Assembly (NCBI GenBank): GCA_964058805.1
Contig: CAXKVV010001100.1
Span: forward strand, 1-21,382
Source: Schoenoplectus triqueter
Taxonomy: Eukaryota; Streptophyta; Magnoliopsida; Poales; Cyperaceae
Direction of reading: 5' to 3'
DNA length: 21,382 nt
Position numbers and translations under genes: made by a program. Each line of letters begins with the position of its first letter. Positions within the stretch are counted from its first letter, which is position 1. Shown piece after piece: positions 8,406-17,953 of this stretch. Under the pieces are notes generated by a model that was not told where the DNA came from, searched no databases, and saw nothing but the letters and a program-made list of their open reading frames with translations.

Positions 8406-8942
8406 AAGGACTACAAAATAAAAATACTACTAATATTAATAAATTTAATCGAACATCCATTTATGAAAATTACTAAAGAAAAAGAATATTAATAACTTCA
8501 GGTCATTAAAAAAAATTAGAGACATTATATTTATTTATTTATCTATCTAATTGATAACTTCTGGTTACCATTTTAGTTGAATAACTTCCGGTTATTAAGT
8601 ATATCGATAACTTCGGGTTATCAATTATAACTCATTTTGATAAAACTTTTAATTATCAAATACAATGACTTCTGGCCATTAAAAGTATCAATAACTTCTG
8701 GTTATTGAATAAATAAAAAAATTCTGATATTTATTTTATCATTCTCTTCGAGGAATGAAAATATTAGTCTCATCCAATATAAGAATAATTTCATCAAGAA
8801 AATAAATATTATAATTAATGGTAAAATAATAAAATTTAATATAAAGTGTACCTCTTTTTAGAGACAATCTTACGATAATCTGATTATGTCAATCTTGTGC
8901 TTCTACTATAAAATAAACTTCCGTCACAACTCGATTAGAGCG
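8406..8942 (-). other. Copia 5' leader (untranslated) with stem-loop array
   Basis: About 540 nt between the PBS-like site and the gag ATG. It is strongly AT-rich and contains seven short stem-loops between 8489 and 8708, described separately. No ORF of interest. In LTR retrotransposons this region holds packaging and dimerisation signals; assigning that role here is inference. Confidence 0.8.
8489..8708 (-). repeat. Array of seven stem-loops with pentaloop CNGAA
   Basis: Stems lie at 8489-8509, 8552-8570, 8580-8596, 8606-8622, 8636-8660, 8664-8680 and 8688-8708. Core, read on the minus (RNA-sense) strand: RTAAC or ATGRC, loop CNGAA, then GTTAT or GTCAT. Six of the seven have the five-base loop; the one at 8636-8660 has a longer loop. 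Stem lengths are 6-8 bp. Spacing is about 24-34 bp for the last six. Confidence 0.8.
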
Positions 8943-8959
8943 AAGTCGTGCTGATAACG
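8943..8959 (-). other. Primer-binding-site-like sequence
   Basis: Read on the minus strand, the bases directly after the 5' LTR are CGTTATCAGCACGACTT. The TATCAG core resembles the initiator-Met tRNA primer site TGGTATCAGAGC used by many plant copia elements, but the match is partial, so the primer may be a different tRNA or tRNA fragment. Confidence 0.55.
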
Positions 8960-9236
8960 TGTTATAAAATAAAGATAGAAGACAAAAGTTGTGAGAGGTT
9001 AAAATTTTATTTCTATATTATCTCATCTAAAGATTTTTTGTATATCCATCAACAACATACAAGCCTCTATTTATAGGCTAGAGAAACATCATGTAATAAA
9101 AGAGAAAATTAATACAAAATTAAATCTAGAGTTAAGGAGAAGGTGAAGAGAATGAAAAACTTCTATTATTATGGGAGGAGGTGGAGAAATGAGAGGAGGT
9201 GGAGGAGGTGAAACATCTATCATTAATATTATAACA
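8960..9236 (-). repeat. 5' LTR of the copia element
   Basis: 277 bp, TGTTATAA ... TTATAACA. It matches the 3' LTR except for about 7 substitutions by eye (clustered near 8999-9040, plus one near 9144) and an extra 18 bp near 9192-9209, which duplicates part of a GGAGGTGGA purine repeat. Confidence 0.95.
9067..9075 (-). promoter_or_regulatory. TATA box of the copia 5' LTR promoter
   Basis: Minus-strand TATAAATAG inside the 5' LTR, conserved in both LTRs. Transcription towards gag would be expected to begin roughly 30 nt downstream, near 9035-9045, marking the U3/R border. Confidence 0.65.
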
Positions 9237-9241
9237 GCCTA
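9237..9241. repeat. Copia target-site duplication, right copy
   Basis: GCCTA, identical to 3277-3281. It lies 4 nt beyond the LINE ORF2 stop codon (9245-9247), placing the integration in the LINE 3' UTR. Confidence 0.92.
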
Positions 9242-9244
9242 GGC

Positions 9245-10200
9245 TTAAAACCAGGTTCTCATTTCCGTTATGATTTTATGGAGCAGTTGATTGGCATTTT
9301 TGATATCCTCTGAGAATATTCTGGTACAATGTTGCCTCCAGATGACAAAGATAGTTACCAACATTATTCTTCTCCAAATCAATGGGGCCGCCATATTACA
9401 CATATACTGTAATGCGTTTCTGGCTTGGAAATTGGCTGCATGGGGGTATATGATTATAGCTTAATTGAACAAGGTCTCTGATATGAAGTGCAAAACTACA
9501 AGTTGTGAATAGGTGATGCGTAGTTTCTTCCTCTACTTGACACATGTAGCAAATATTGATAAGCTGCCATCCTTTTCGTCGTAGATTGTCTGTTGTTAGA
9601 ATTCTATTGTGGCCTGCCAACAATGAGAATATAGTTACCCTAAGTGGCCATTTGAGGTCCCATATGTGTTGTAATTCAGAGTTGTGCAAAGGTCTTGCTA
9701 GTAGAAACCTATAGGCAGATGAGACTGTGAAAATTTGCGTTAAACTTCTGGGCTATAAGATGTCATTCTCATTGAGGTAAATTGAGCAATCAAATATTGG
9801 CGCTAGTTGTTTAATGGACTTCCATAATTGTGAGGTGTTTGTGAGAGTCCAAGGAATTGATTCTACCTCTGATATTTCCTTCCACCATACATTAGCCGAC
9901 TTGTGCCATATCCACATCCATTTTATCATTAGTGCCTTGTTAGTTAGCCTTAAGTCTCTAATTCCTAGTTCTCCTACTTCTCTTGGCATTAGTACTATTG
10001 TCCAATTAATGAGGTGCATCAATTTGCTGTTTATTTGGGTCTATTTATGCCCATGCCATAGAAACTAGTTTATGATTCTATCCATCTCTGCGATCACTCC
10101 CTTTGGTACCATAAACACAGACATGAAATAGATGGGCTTTGTTGCCATGACTGTGTTGAGCAAGCTTAGTCTCCTTCCTATGGATAACGAGTGTGCGTTC
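9245..10200 (-). pseudogene. LINE ORF2 C-terminal part with reverse-transcriptase zinc-binding domain
   Basis: Reading downwards from about 10200: GRRLSLLNTVMA ... FMSVFMVPKG and MPREVGELGIRDLRLTNKAL are the conserved post-RT blocks of plant LINE ORF2. Then comes the zinc-binding region at 9689-9396 (WDLKWPLRVTIFSLLAGHN, ICYMC, HHLFTTC), with the C-x2-C ... H-x4-C arrangement. A stop at 9753-9755 and a frameshift near 9400-9420 break it. The last part (IWRRIMLVTIFVIWRQ ... MRTWF) is read in another frame to the TAA at 9245-9247, which is the natural ORF2 end. The zinc-binding domain is thought to help nucleic-acid binding during target-primed reverse transcription. Confidence 0.85.
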
Positions 10201-10384
10201 CATCCCGGCAGCTGATCCTTATATACGCTTGCACAAGCTGTCGGTAATGCATCTTTCTGAGGGGTTTGTCAGAGAGTGACAATCCAAGATAGTTCATAGG
10301 TAGTGTGGCAGTTTTGCATCCAATTATGAGCACCAGGTGTGCTATTTCTATCTGGGATGAGTACGTGATGGTTATTTCTGATAT

Positions 10385-11500
10385 TTACATGTTGAGTGCG
10401 AGTGAAGATAGCCGAGCAAAGATGAAAAAGATTAGCATGACTGTCACTAGCTGATTAAATGTTGGTTGGAGCAATAATAGTGTGTCATCTGCATATTGCA
10501 AGCAGGGTTTACATTCTAGGAATGGCATGTGTATCAATTTTAGACTTTGCAACTTTATCATCCATGCAGCAAGAAAGTCCATTGCCAAGTTGAATAAATA
10601 TGATGATATGGGGTCACCCTGCCTAACACCTCTTTTGAGTCAGATGGATCTTTCTGCAACTGAGTTGATGATAATCTTAGACACACCTGACAACACAAGG
10701 TGCTGTATCCATGAACATAAGTCGGTAGGGAATCCTTTGGCTTTCAGTATGTCTAAGAGGAACTGCCAAACCAAGATGTCAAAGGCTTTATGTATGTTAG
10801 CCTTGAATAGTAACATCCTATGGTTGGAAGAGTGGGCTGCCTGTATGGCCTGCTGTGCATAGTGGAATCCTTGCAGGATGGTTTTCTCCTTTATAAATCA
10901 TGTTTGTGTGGGCTGTATGAGCTTGTCCATGAAAGGTCGTATGTGATTTTCTAGGATCTTGAAAAGAAAATTTTGAACAACATTGAGCAGGCTGATTGGT
11001 CTATAGTCCGAAGTGTGAGTTGTCGGTTTCTTCTTGGGTATGAGTGCTATATATGTCATTCAAAAGTGTCATACTTCTGAGTGGGTCTTGTAATATTGTA
11101 TTGAAGACTTGGTGCAGGTCGGGGATGAGACGATTCTGAAAGGTCTTGTGTTTTATTAGAAATTCATCTGTGAAGCCATCGGATCCCAGTGTTTTATTAG
11201 AAGGCCGGTCATCTATGATTGTCTTGATCTCCTGCTGTGTAATGGGCTGGGTGAGTGTAGGAGGGAAATTAAAGGGTTGGAAGAGCATTTCATAATTGAA
11301 AAGTGCATCTGTGGGGGTTAATGTTTTCATGAGAGAGCAGAAATGATTGAAGAAAATATCTGCTTTGCTGGTCTCATCCGAGAATGTTTGCCTATCCTGT
11401 TGGATTGAGTGTAGATAGATTACCCTCTTGTTGTTCGATGCTACCATGTGGAAATATCTTGTGTTCCTGTCTCCTTGCTTGATCCATCGACATTTGGCCC
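10385..11500 (-). pseudogene. LINE ORF2 reverse transcriptase domain
   Basis: The upstream linker CRWIKQGDRNTRYFHMVA (near 11500-11440) is the signature block before the RT of plant LINEs. RT finger motifs follow: ITQQEIKTIIDD and NKTLGSDGFTDEF, where relatives usually have a P in place of L-S. After a frameshift near 11040-11050 the palm continues with SDYRPISLLN, ANIHKAFD (first catalytic Asp), GVRQGDPIS and the catalytic YADD at 10484-10495 (LQYADDTLLLL). At least three frames and several stops are needed, so this is a dead copy. Its role would be target-primed reverse transcription of LINE RNA in the nucleus. Antisense ORFs on the plus strand here (for example 10482-10862) are shadows. 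Confidence 0.9.
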
Positions 11501-11901
11501 TTTGCTTCTATGCCTGCTCTTGTTGCCATAAGATATCTTGAAACCTACCTCTGAGTAATGTCCTGAGCAACGCCTCCACACGGGTTAGTCTTCTTGTTTC
11601 CGACGTCTTATCAAGCCATGTTATATTTTCTGCGCATACCAAGATTTGAGCTTGAAAGTCTCCAACTGTGCTATCCCTCCATATTATGATATGCTGCCTA
11701 AGCAGCTTGATTTTCTATGCCAGTTATTGAGGATTTTGGGTGGTACGCTCACTGATCCATTGTGTAGTGACCAAGTCTTTGAAGTTCTCAATTTTGAGCA
11801 AATAATTCTCCAAACAAAAGATGTTTGGATTTGCATAATTTGTTGAGCATTAGCATAATAAAGGACAGTGGTCGATTACTGCCTGTTATTAGACCATAGA
11901 C

Positions 11902-12219
11902 TCATGTAATTCTTATTGTTGTGTTATCTAGATTGAGTGATAGATCGACTGTGGCGAAATAAGATGAAGTTGAGGCAACTATAAGTTTGAAGCACTTAAT
12001 TTTCCACATTAGCAATATTCCTCCAGATGTATTGATGGCATTAACAACCACAAAATCCGTGAATTGGCCTCCTACGATTTGAGTTAGAATTCTTGCATCC
12101 ACCTGCAGGAGCTTAGTCTCCTGGAGACAGATGATATCGGCTTTATGTAATACAATGACTCTATGTATCACTCCTCTCTTCTTTGCATCATTGAGGCCCC
12201 TTATATTTTAGGATATGAA
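11902..12219 (-). pseudogene. LINE ORF2 N-terminal AP-like endonuclease
   Basis: The endonuclease/exonuclease/phosphatase-family N terminus is recognisable. NIRGLNDAKKR (active-site Asn at 12205-12207) follows a stop at 12208-12210 that replaces the Trp normally found before it. Then come ADIICLQETK (active-site Glu in QETK), FVVVNAINTSGGILLMW and a decayed end at 11902. Between 11900 and about 11500 only scattered LINE-like words remain in mixed frames, so the C-terminal half of the endonuclease is degraded or partly deleted. The intact enzyme would nick the genomic target. Confidence 0.85.
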
Positions 12220-12499
12220 ATTGAGATTTCTAACCATTCAATATGCGAGTGATAAGACCCAGAGAAAGAGAGATAAGGCATATAGTCTCAAAGGAGTTAC
12301 AAAAGCTACTTCTTTGTTCTATATGAAACAAAAGTCCTCTCCTATTTTTGGTCCTAGAGCTGCTAAGGCTAGCAAGTAGATTGACACTAGAAAAAATAGT
12401 AAAGAAAGGAAAAAAAAAATAAAGTCTAAGGGTAGACATCATGGCAGGGGGCGGTGATGAGCTCAAAATCTTGGAAGTATGAGGAGTTAGCGCCTATAG

Positions 12500-14780
12500 C
12501 TAGAATTTACCTATGGTACGGGCAGGCACTGAATTGTGAATCGGGATGATGGTGGAGTCCGTTGAGACAGCTGGTTGATTCTCCTGTCGAAAGGCCGCCT
12601 CATTCATCTCGATCATCTCACCTGTGACTTGGAGACCAGACCCATGCAGAACCGCAATGGCCTGTGCAGGCATTACTGGTAAGACTTGGTCATGAGGGAT
12701 GGAGGGTCTGTAGTGTTTGGCCCCCTGTCGGTTCCTCGCTTGCTTGGATGGCTTGTTGGGCTGGAGGTGAGAGAAAGCCTTGAGGCGAGGGCTTCTACAT
12801 GGTGTTGTCATCAACGACAGCGGTGTAAGGTTCAGTGGATCCCTGTTGGTGTTGCTGGCAGTGACGTGGGAGGCTCTTTGTTTGAAACTGGTTGGGCTCT
12901 AGTTGGACCTGGTCGGAGGGCCCATCCTCCAAGGATGTGGAGGAATGCTGAGGTAAGGCCTTGTCGAGGCCCGTAATGGGCCTATCATAGTGGGGGGGGG
13001 GGTTAGGATATACGTAGTCATTTGCTGCTGGCCTTACGTCGGACCCTTGATGAGGAGCAGGGGGTCAAACATGGGGAATTTCAGGAACATGACTGTCTGG
13101 TGTTGGATTTGGTGCAGCAGGGGTGAGACTTGTAAGAGAAGAGACTCAAACTTTGAGGCAGGGGTGGGAAAATACATGAGTAGCTGGGGTTAAGATTTAG
13201 GCTCTAGGTTGCATCGATAACGTCTTGGGTAGATATGACAGGGCGACAGACAACTGAGAGCCGTTGTTGTGGCGAAATATCACTGTCAGGAATGGACTCT
13301 GGCCGGCTAGGATCTTCTGTGGCAGGGCGACTGCTGTAGTTTTTGTTTTGGGCCTCCAAACCGTTGTTGTTCTTCCAACAACCCTTGGTATTGGCCGCCA
13401 TTAATACTGGAGGTGTCCTCTAGGTGAATGGGGCGACAATGTGGTGTAAGAGGAGGATCCAGAGTCATGTGGGCCTTCGACAGAGAAAGAGTCATGGTGT
13501 GCCTGAGGGGGTCTATGACGCTGTTGTCGTGGGGGTGGCGGGGGTTCATCATTGCTGGAGTCAGAACTACTTGGTTGCCTTCTATTCTACCCGCGAAAGT
13601 TACCAAATGGACCATCATCATCGTGTATATTTCCCTCTAGTAACCTCCATTCTAGTATTGAAACCCGGACTATTCTTGCACGTGGAACTTCTCTATATTG
13701 AAGGTGCATGGAAATTTATGTTGGGTCAGCAGTTATGATGAGGACTTTGATGACTCGAAACTGGCCTGACGGGAGCACACATCTGCCTGATGGAGCACAC
13801 ATCTGCCTGATGGAAGACCTATTCCATGCTTGCAACGATGCCCCTGTGAGAGAGAACCATACTTGATATTGCGGTGACGAGAAGACCATCCCGTAGAACG
13901 GGTCCCATGGGAAGAGACGGACAGTGACATGTTGGTTTAGTTCATAGACACCTCGCTCCCCGCCTGGTGTGTGTGTCTAACATATGACATCTTGACTGGC
14001 TGGTCCCCAGCATATGACTAGAAAGGAGTGATTTTTGTAACTTGAACCCTGTAGTCTTCGGGGTGCCACCCATTTATGTGTGCCAACGTGTTGGCTAGTG
14101 CTAGCATGACTACAGCCGGGTTTGGTGTGCTCCTAACCATGACAATCATTGCTGTTCTTGTGAGTAAGAGGGTGTTGCGCGACAGTCATTATCTCGGTGG
14201 CAGATAGATGTTTTGCATGTGGGGTCGCGCATCAATGAAAGGCTCCATAGTATGTTATTGTTGTAGAGGTTTTTTGTTGTTCCTGTTATTGCTTCTGCTG
14301 GTTAGGTTTTTTTTTATGGTGCAACTTTGGTTGTGGCTGTTGGTGTGAGTTGGAAGCTTTTTTGTTGTTTGGCTCTTACTGTGGGTGTTGATTCTTCTGC
14401 TTGTAAGGAGTTGTTTGAGTCAGTGACACTTTTAAGGGGCAGTTGCTCTTATAAGACATAAATTTTGCTTTTTCATCTGGTGCAAAGATTTTATTCTCTG
14501 TATACCGCGATTGTTCCTTGTTACTGCCGTTTGCCATTGTGCTGTGACTACTTTTGGTTTGACAAATCTCGGTTTGAATGTAGGATCTGCTCGGTGGTTG
14601 CGCGTCTTCTCCACAGTTACTGCTTGGGTTGCGCTTTGATGAGGTACATTGAATGCTGGCAAGAGAGGAGGCAGCTGCGATGACATTGATACGTGTTGTT
14701 GGAGTCACTAGAAAGATCGCCTTTAGGTTTTCGCTCTTTTCATCCGCCGAAAGTTTAGTCAATAATTTAGTTAGAGCCAA
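12500..14780 (-). pseudogene. LINE ORF1 (RNA-binding protein), degraded
   Basis: The region between the LINE 5' end and ORF2 has minus-strand segments that look like one broken ORF1. 14780-14376 is open for 134 codons (MALTKLLTKLSADEKSEN...), although a second frame (14686-14432) is also open and plausible. 13970-13716 carries a DUF4283-like stretch (VRLFPWDPFYG, VWFSLTGASLQAW). 13691-13450 continues in the same frame (EVPRARIVRVSILEW, then SSSDSSNDEPPPPP). 12814-12500 is a Pro/Ser-rich tail. Stops include 13716-13718, and a 20/21-bp tandem duplication at 13765-13805 shifts the frame. An 11-G run (12992-13002) lies in a proline-coding part. No zinc knuckle was seen. ORF1 would bind LINE RNA. 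The reading order is inference; individual segments are short. Confidence 0.6.
13765..13805. repeat. Tandem duplication of a 20/21-bp unit in LINE ORF1
   Basis: Units 13765-13785 and 13786-13805 share CCTGAYGGAGCACACATCTG-like sequence, with one extra base in the first. A third partial start (CCTGATGG) follows. Confidence 0.85.
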
Positions 14781-14821
14781 CTAATTAATTAGTTGCTTGA
14801 GAATTTTAATATAAGACGGTA

Positions 14822-15156
14822 CATTGTAAGCAACAACAGTGGGAGATTTTCAAGTCACTGTTAGCTGGTCTCTTTGATAGTTTGTTATAATAGACCGTAT
14901 AAGTTAACTAAAAATGGCGACATTCCATGCAATGATCTCTAGTTGTTAATTTCAATTATCTAATTTGTTTTTTTACTGGGTTGTTGGTAGAAATGGAGAC
15001 GCATCCTGATACTATCAGTTAACTAATTTGCCTTTCATCAACGTGTGGTTTATATTCCATAAACTACTGTATGATTAGGAGCTGGTTTGCGTCTCCACGC
15101 AAATGGTTTAATTATTTGTACTCTGGATATTTCTACTATTTTCGAGGAAGCAGACG
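14822..15156. other. Non-coding stretch between the LINE and the MITE
   Basis: I see no gene, repeat or RNA feature here beyond the possible LINE target duplication at its left edge. Confidence 0.5.
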
Positions 15157-15164
15157 GCTAAGGC

Positions 15165-15658
15165 TAGGCTTGTAAACGAGTAAGCTGGGTGAATCTCGGG
15201 TTCGTTTCATTAGTTTAACGAGTTGAGTTAGTTTACTAATTAATTATTTCTGACCTAAAAGTTTTGATTTGAAATTAGCTCATTAAGTTAACAAGCAAAC
15301 CGAACTGACTCATTAAATCTCATTAAAGCTAATTTAGTAGTTAATAATATTTTTTATGATATTTTATATGAAAATTTATACAAAAAATATTAAAATAAAT
15401 AATGACAAAATATTTCACATAATTTAATATAATAATTTAAATACATATCAAATATAAATAATAAATATTAATAGTTTAATGAGGTAAATGAGTCTAACGA
15501 GTCGAGCCGGTCTAAGATCAAACTTAACTCATTAACTTAATGAGCTTAACAAGCCGGCTCGTTAATGGCTCGATCCATTAACGAGCAAGCTAATAGCGAG
15601 TCGATTCCGAACGAGTCATGAACAAATCATGAACCATGAGTTTTTTTTGCCAGCCCTA
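15165..15658. mobile_element. hAT-type MITE (non-autonomous)
   Basis: 494 bp with imperfect terminal inverted repeats TAGGCTTGTAAACGAG (left) and TAGGGCTGGCAAAA (right end, read inward), matching the TAGGGSTGKMAA-type ends common in plant hAT MITEs. It is flanked by an 8-bp duplication with one mismatch (GCTAAGGC 15157-15164, GCTAAGGA 15659-15666), the hAT length. It has no coding capacity. Subterminal DNA is full of AACGAG/CTCGTT words and contains a 12-bp perfect inverted repeat, GCTCGTTAATGG ... CCATTAACGAGC (about 15557-15586). Other small palindromes such as CTCATTAACTTAATGAG are present, and the centre is very AT-rich. Confidence 0.75.
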
Positions 15659-15666
15659 GCTAAGGA

Positions 15667-15904
15667 AAATAAAATTAAATTAAATTAACTTAAAAAGAGG
15701 TACCAGTTGTTCGATTACGTTACATTAATAATAAACGTCATAGCTAATAACGAGGTTTAGATTTGGAAATAATTTGATAATTCTCTCAAAAAAAGAAATA
15801 AATATTTACAGCACAACGAGTAAAAAGTTTACAAATGTTGTTTTTACAATTCGTCAAAATTAAAATACTTAAAAATCTTTAAAAAAAATCGATATATATT
15901 ACGT
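15667..15904. other. AT-rich non-coding DNA
   Basis: Nothing recognisable seen between the MITE and the 85-bp tandem duplication. Confidence 0.5.
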
Positions 15905-16069
15905 ATAATGCTCCAAAACCTTTATGATAAAAATGATAACAAATAATCGATCGCTCACATACACCCATCAAAATATTCATTCAAAAATGATAATGCTCCA
16001 AAACCTTTATGATAAAAATGATAACAAATAATCGATCGCTCACATACACCCATCAAAATATTCATTCAA
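15905..16069 (+). repeat. Tandem duplication, 80 bp identical, period 85 bp
   Basis: 15905-15984 and 15990-16069 are identical at every position I compared. The five bases between them (15985-15989) complete an 85-bp period. Each copy contains ATCGATCG. Lack of divergence means the duplication is recent, or the result of assembly error. Confidence 0.95.
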
Positions 16070-16581
16070 TATTTTATATATATGTAAAGTAACGTCAAAT
16101 ACCTTTCTTTCTTTGTTGCAAGAAGTTTAAGCCTGAGTTAGACGAAATAGAGATGAGAGTTTAAGTTATCTATTTTTTATTTGTTCATAAAAGATTTTCA
16201 TATCAATTTTAAATCTGTAACTTTACACACAAAATATTATCTTTGACATTATACTAAAGGCTGATTCTTTAAATGGAGTTCTATTGATGTGTTTTATTTA
16301 TATTATGATATGATTGTAATGCTAATAGGTTAAATTTTAATTTGAAGTTAAACATATATAACATCAACCCTAGAAACATAATAATATTTTTAAACTATAT
16401 TATTTTAAGCATTTTGAAAGATTATTTGGTATAGAAATATTGGGGTTTTTTGTAATTATTTTTGGTTTATCTTTCAAAAAATGTTGAAAAATAGTTAAAG
16501 TTTCTAAAATTACTAAAACTTTGTATTCTACAAGGTTTGGAATAAACTAAATTATTTTGAACAGGCAAAAGTGTGAACAAT
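16070..16581. other. AT-rich non-coding DNA
   Basis: No gene, repeat or RNA feature recognised. Confidence 0.5.
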
Positions 16582-16660
16582 CACTACCGCACAAAAGAGT
16601 TTTATAAACGGTTTAAAAAGAATTTAATAACGGTTTTACGACCGTTATTAATTAATAGAG
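16582..16660 (+). mobile_element. Possible left end of a second CACTA-like element
   Basis: CACTACCGCACAAAAGAG at 16582 is followed by AAACGGTTT and a perfect 11-bp inverted repeat TTAATAACGGT ... ACCGTTATTAA (about 16624-16651), a layout like CACTA termini with subterminal hairpins. No partner end (CGGTAGTG on the plus strand, followed by a repeat of AAT) was found in the window, so this may be a fragment or coincidence. Confidence 0.35.
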
Positions 16661-17953
16661 GTTAGGAAAGGTATAAATGACTGTAAGAAAATGTAAGTTT
16701 TTTCGTTGAGCTTTCCTAATGATTTTCAATTCAAAATGGTTAGCAAATTAAGGACAAATAATTAGAATTAAGAACAAAACTAGAATAAATACGACATGCA
16801 ATGTATGATGAGCCAAATCGTCAAACAAAATAATCTACTTTAGAAAAATCTTGAATCCTAGCTAGTATTTAACATTTTTGTTATCTTGGACAATCACTCG
16901 TTGATGGACATATCATATACGTCATTTGATTCGAAATTGATGTTTTCAAATTTTCCCCGTTAAGATAGAAGATGATAGCTACGTAAGACCTAATTTCACC
17001 TCATCTGTGGGCTATATTGAACTGGGTTTTTGAGAGAAGACTATGGGCACACAGCACACTATGTTGTAAGTTGTAAACTCAAATAAAATACAATACACGA
17101 TATAGTGCCGGTTACCTGTTTAATTACCTAAATAACTAGTCTGTGTAAATTCATCATAACCTATTACACGCACAATTTACACATCACAATTTTGTACGCA
17201 AGAGTGAAGGAAATAGACACATGACATGAAATATCCTCTATGGTATTATAGAGAATAAATGGACAACTCTTTTGAAGGAAAAAAAGAGAGAGTCAATCTC
17301 TACAGTATAATAGACAATTTTAAATTTACAGACCCTTCTAAATTTTAAGAGGCCTGTTGAGTTACATAACACGCTGACACATCCAAGTTGTACTATTTAT
17401 TTGTAAGAATTAGTAGAAAGTTGGAGAGTAGTAAAAAATGGGCGAACATGCACTCCTAATTCCTTTTGTGGTTTTGCTTACATGATTGTTGTTTACATGT
17501 GACGGTATCTTTGACTTGGACACATGGCGTCGACGTGAAACCACGTACGGAATTTCAATGAAAAATTGTCGACATATGGAATTACAGACGAACCAATTAC
17601 TTTCGGATGTCATAAATTTCTCGGGCTTGCCTTTCACCCAATCAAATTTAAGTCGAGCGAATTCATTTTCAAAATCACATGATATGCGGAATTTTTGTAT
17701 GAATGACCAAGGTTTTTTCTTTTTAAATATTATCACCAACCCACAAGCGGACCTAGGTAAGGCCAGGTCAGTTAACCCCTAAACATTGAAAAATGGTACT
17801 TTATTAAGATTTACTAATTTGATTAGTCTAAATTTAAGTTATTGAGAAAATATTATTTAATACAATGGATAATGATAGAACTATGCAAAAAAATTAAAAT
17901 ATAAAATCCCTGGCTGAATGTTTTTTTCGTCGACTTAATTATCTATTATTTTT
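16661..17953. other. Non-coding, nothing firmly recognised
   Basis: AT-rich to about 17400. 17410-17782 is open on both strands for about 100 codons but has no recognisable domain, so I do not call a gene. No tRNA, SSR or LTR structure seen. Confidence 0.45.

Larger units (their letters stand above)
3282..9236 (-). mobile_element. Ty1/copia LTR retrotransposon, structurally complete, coding capacity broken
   Basis: A full element of 5955 bp with two LTRs (TG...CA ends), a 5-bp target duplication on both sides, a PBS-like sequence inside the 5' LTR, a polypurine tract next to the 3' LTR, and gag followed by pol with domain order protease, integrase, reverse transcriptase, RNase H, which defines copia rather than gypsy. 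Gag and pol lie in different reading frames, separated by about 110 nt. I found one in-frame stop in gag (8133-8135) and three in pol (5642-5644, 4877-4879, 4826-4828) but no frameshift, so decay has been by point change. The element is inserted into the 3' UTR of a LINE on the same strand. I did not determine the copia lineage. Confidence 0.96.
9242..14821 (-). mobile_element. L1-type LINE retrotransposon, decayed, 3' tail separated by the copia insertion
   Basis: Minus-strand non-LTR retrotransposon with ORF1 (about 14780-12500) and ORF2 with AP-type endonuclease, reverse transcriptase and C-terminal zinc-binding domain in the plant L1 order. It is noticeably more GC-rich than its AT-rich surroundings. 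All parts carry stops and frameshifts. Its 3' UTR continues at 3281-3147. The 5' limit is uncertain: an 8-bp match, CATTGTAA, occurs at 14822-14829 and directly before the poly-A tract at 3139-3146, and could be the target duplication, but 8 bp in AT-rich DNA is weak evidence. Confidence 0.88.

Noticed and set aside
8489..8708. tRNA-like or miRNA precursor structures in the leader
   Set aside because: The hairpins are only 6-8 bp with five-base loops; too short for miRNA precursors and without tRNA A/B boxes.
12686..13738. Several plus-strand open frames of 65-105 codons
   Set aside because: They lie antisense to the GC-richer LINE ORF1 region; residue composition (Gly, Val, Arg, Trp) is that of complement-strand shadows.
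15195..15206. GGGTTCGTTTC as a tRNA B box
   Set aside because: Lies in the subterminal part of the MITE, with no A box or cloverleaf around it.
17103..17107. TAGTG as partner end for the CACTA at 16582
   Set aside because: The inner sequence (CACGATA) does not complement CACTACCGCAC, and the flanking triplets (AAT and CCG) do not match.
17410..17782. Overlapping open frames of about 100 codons on both strands
   Set aside because: No recognisable motif in either, no codon bias that favours one strand, no gene context.
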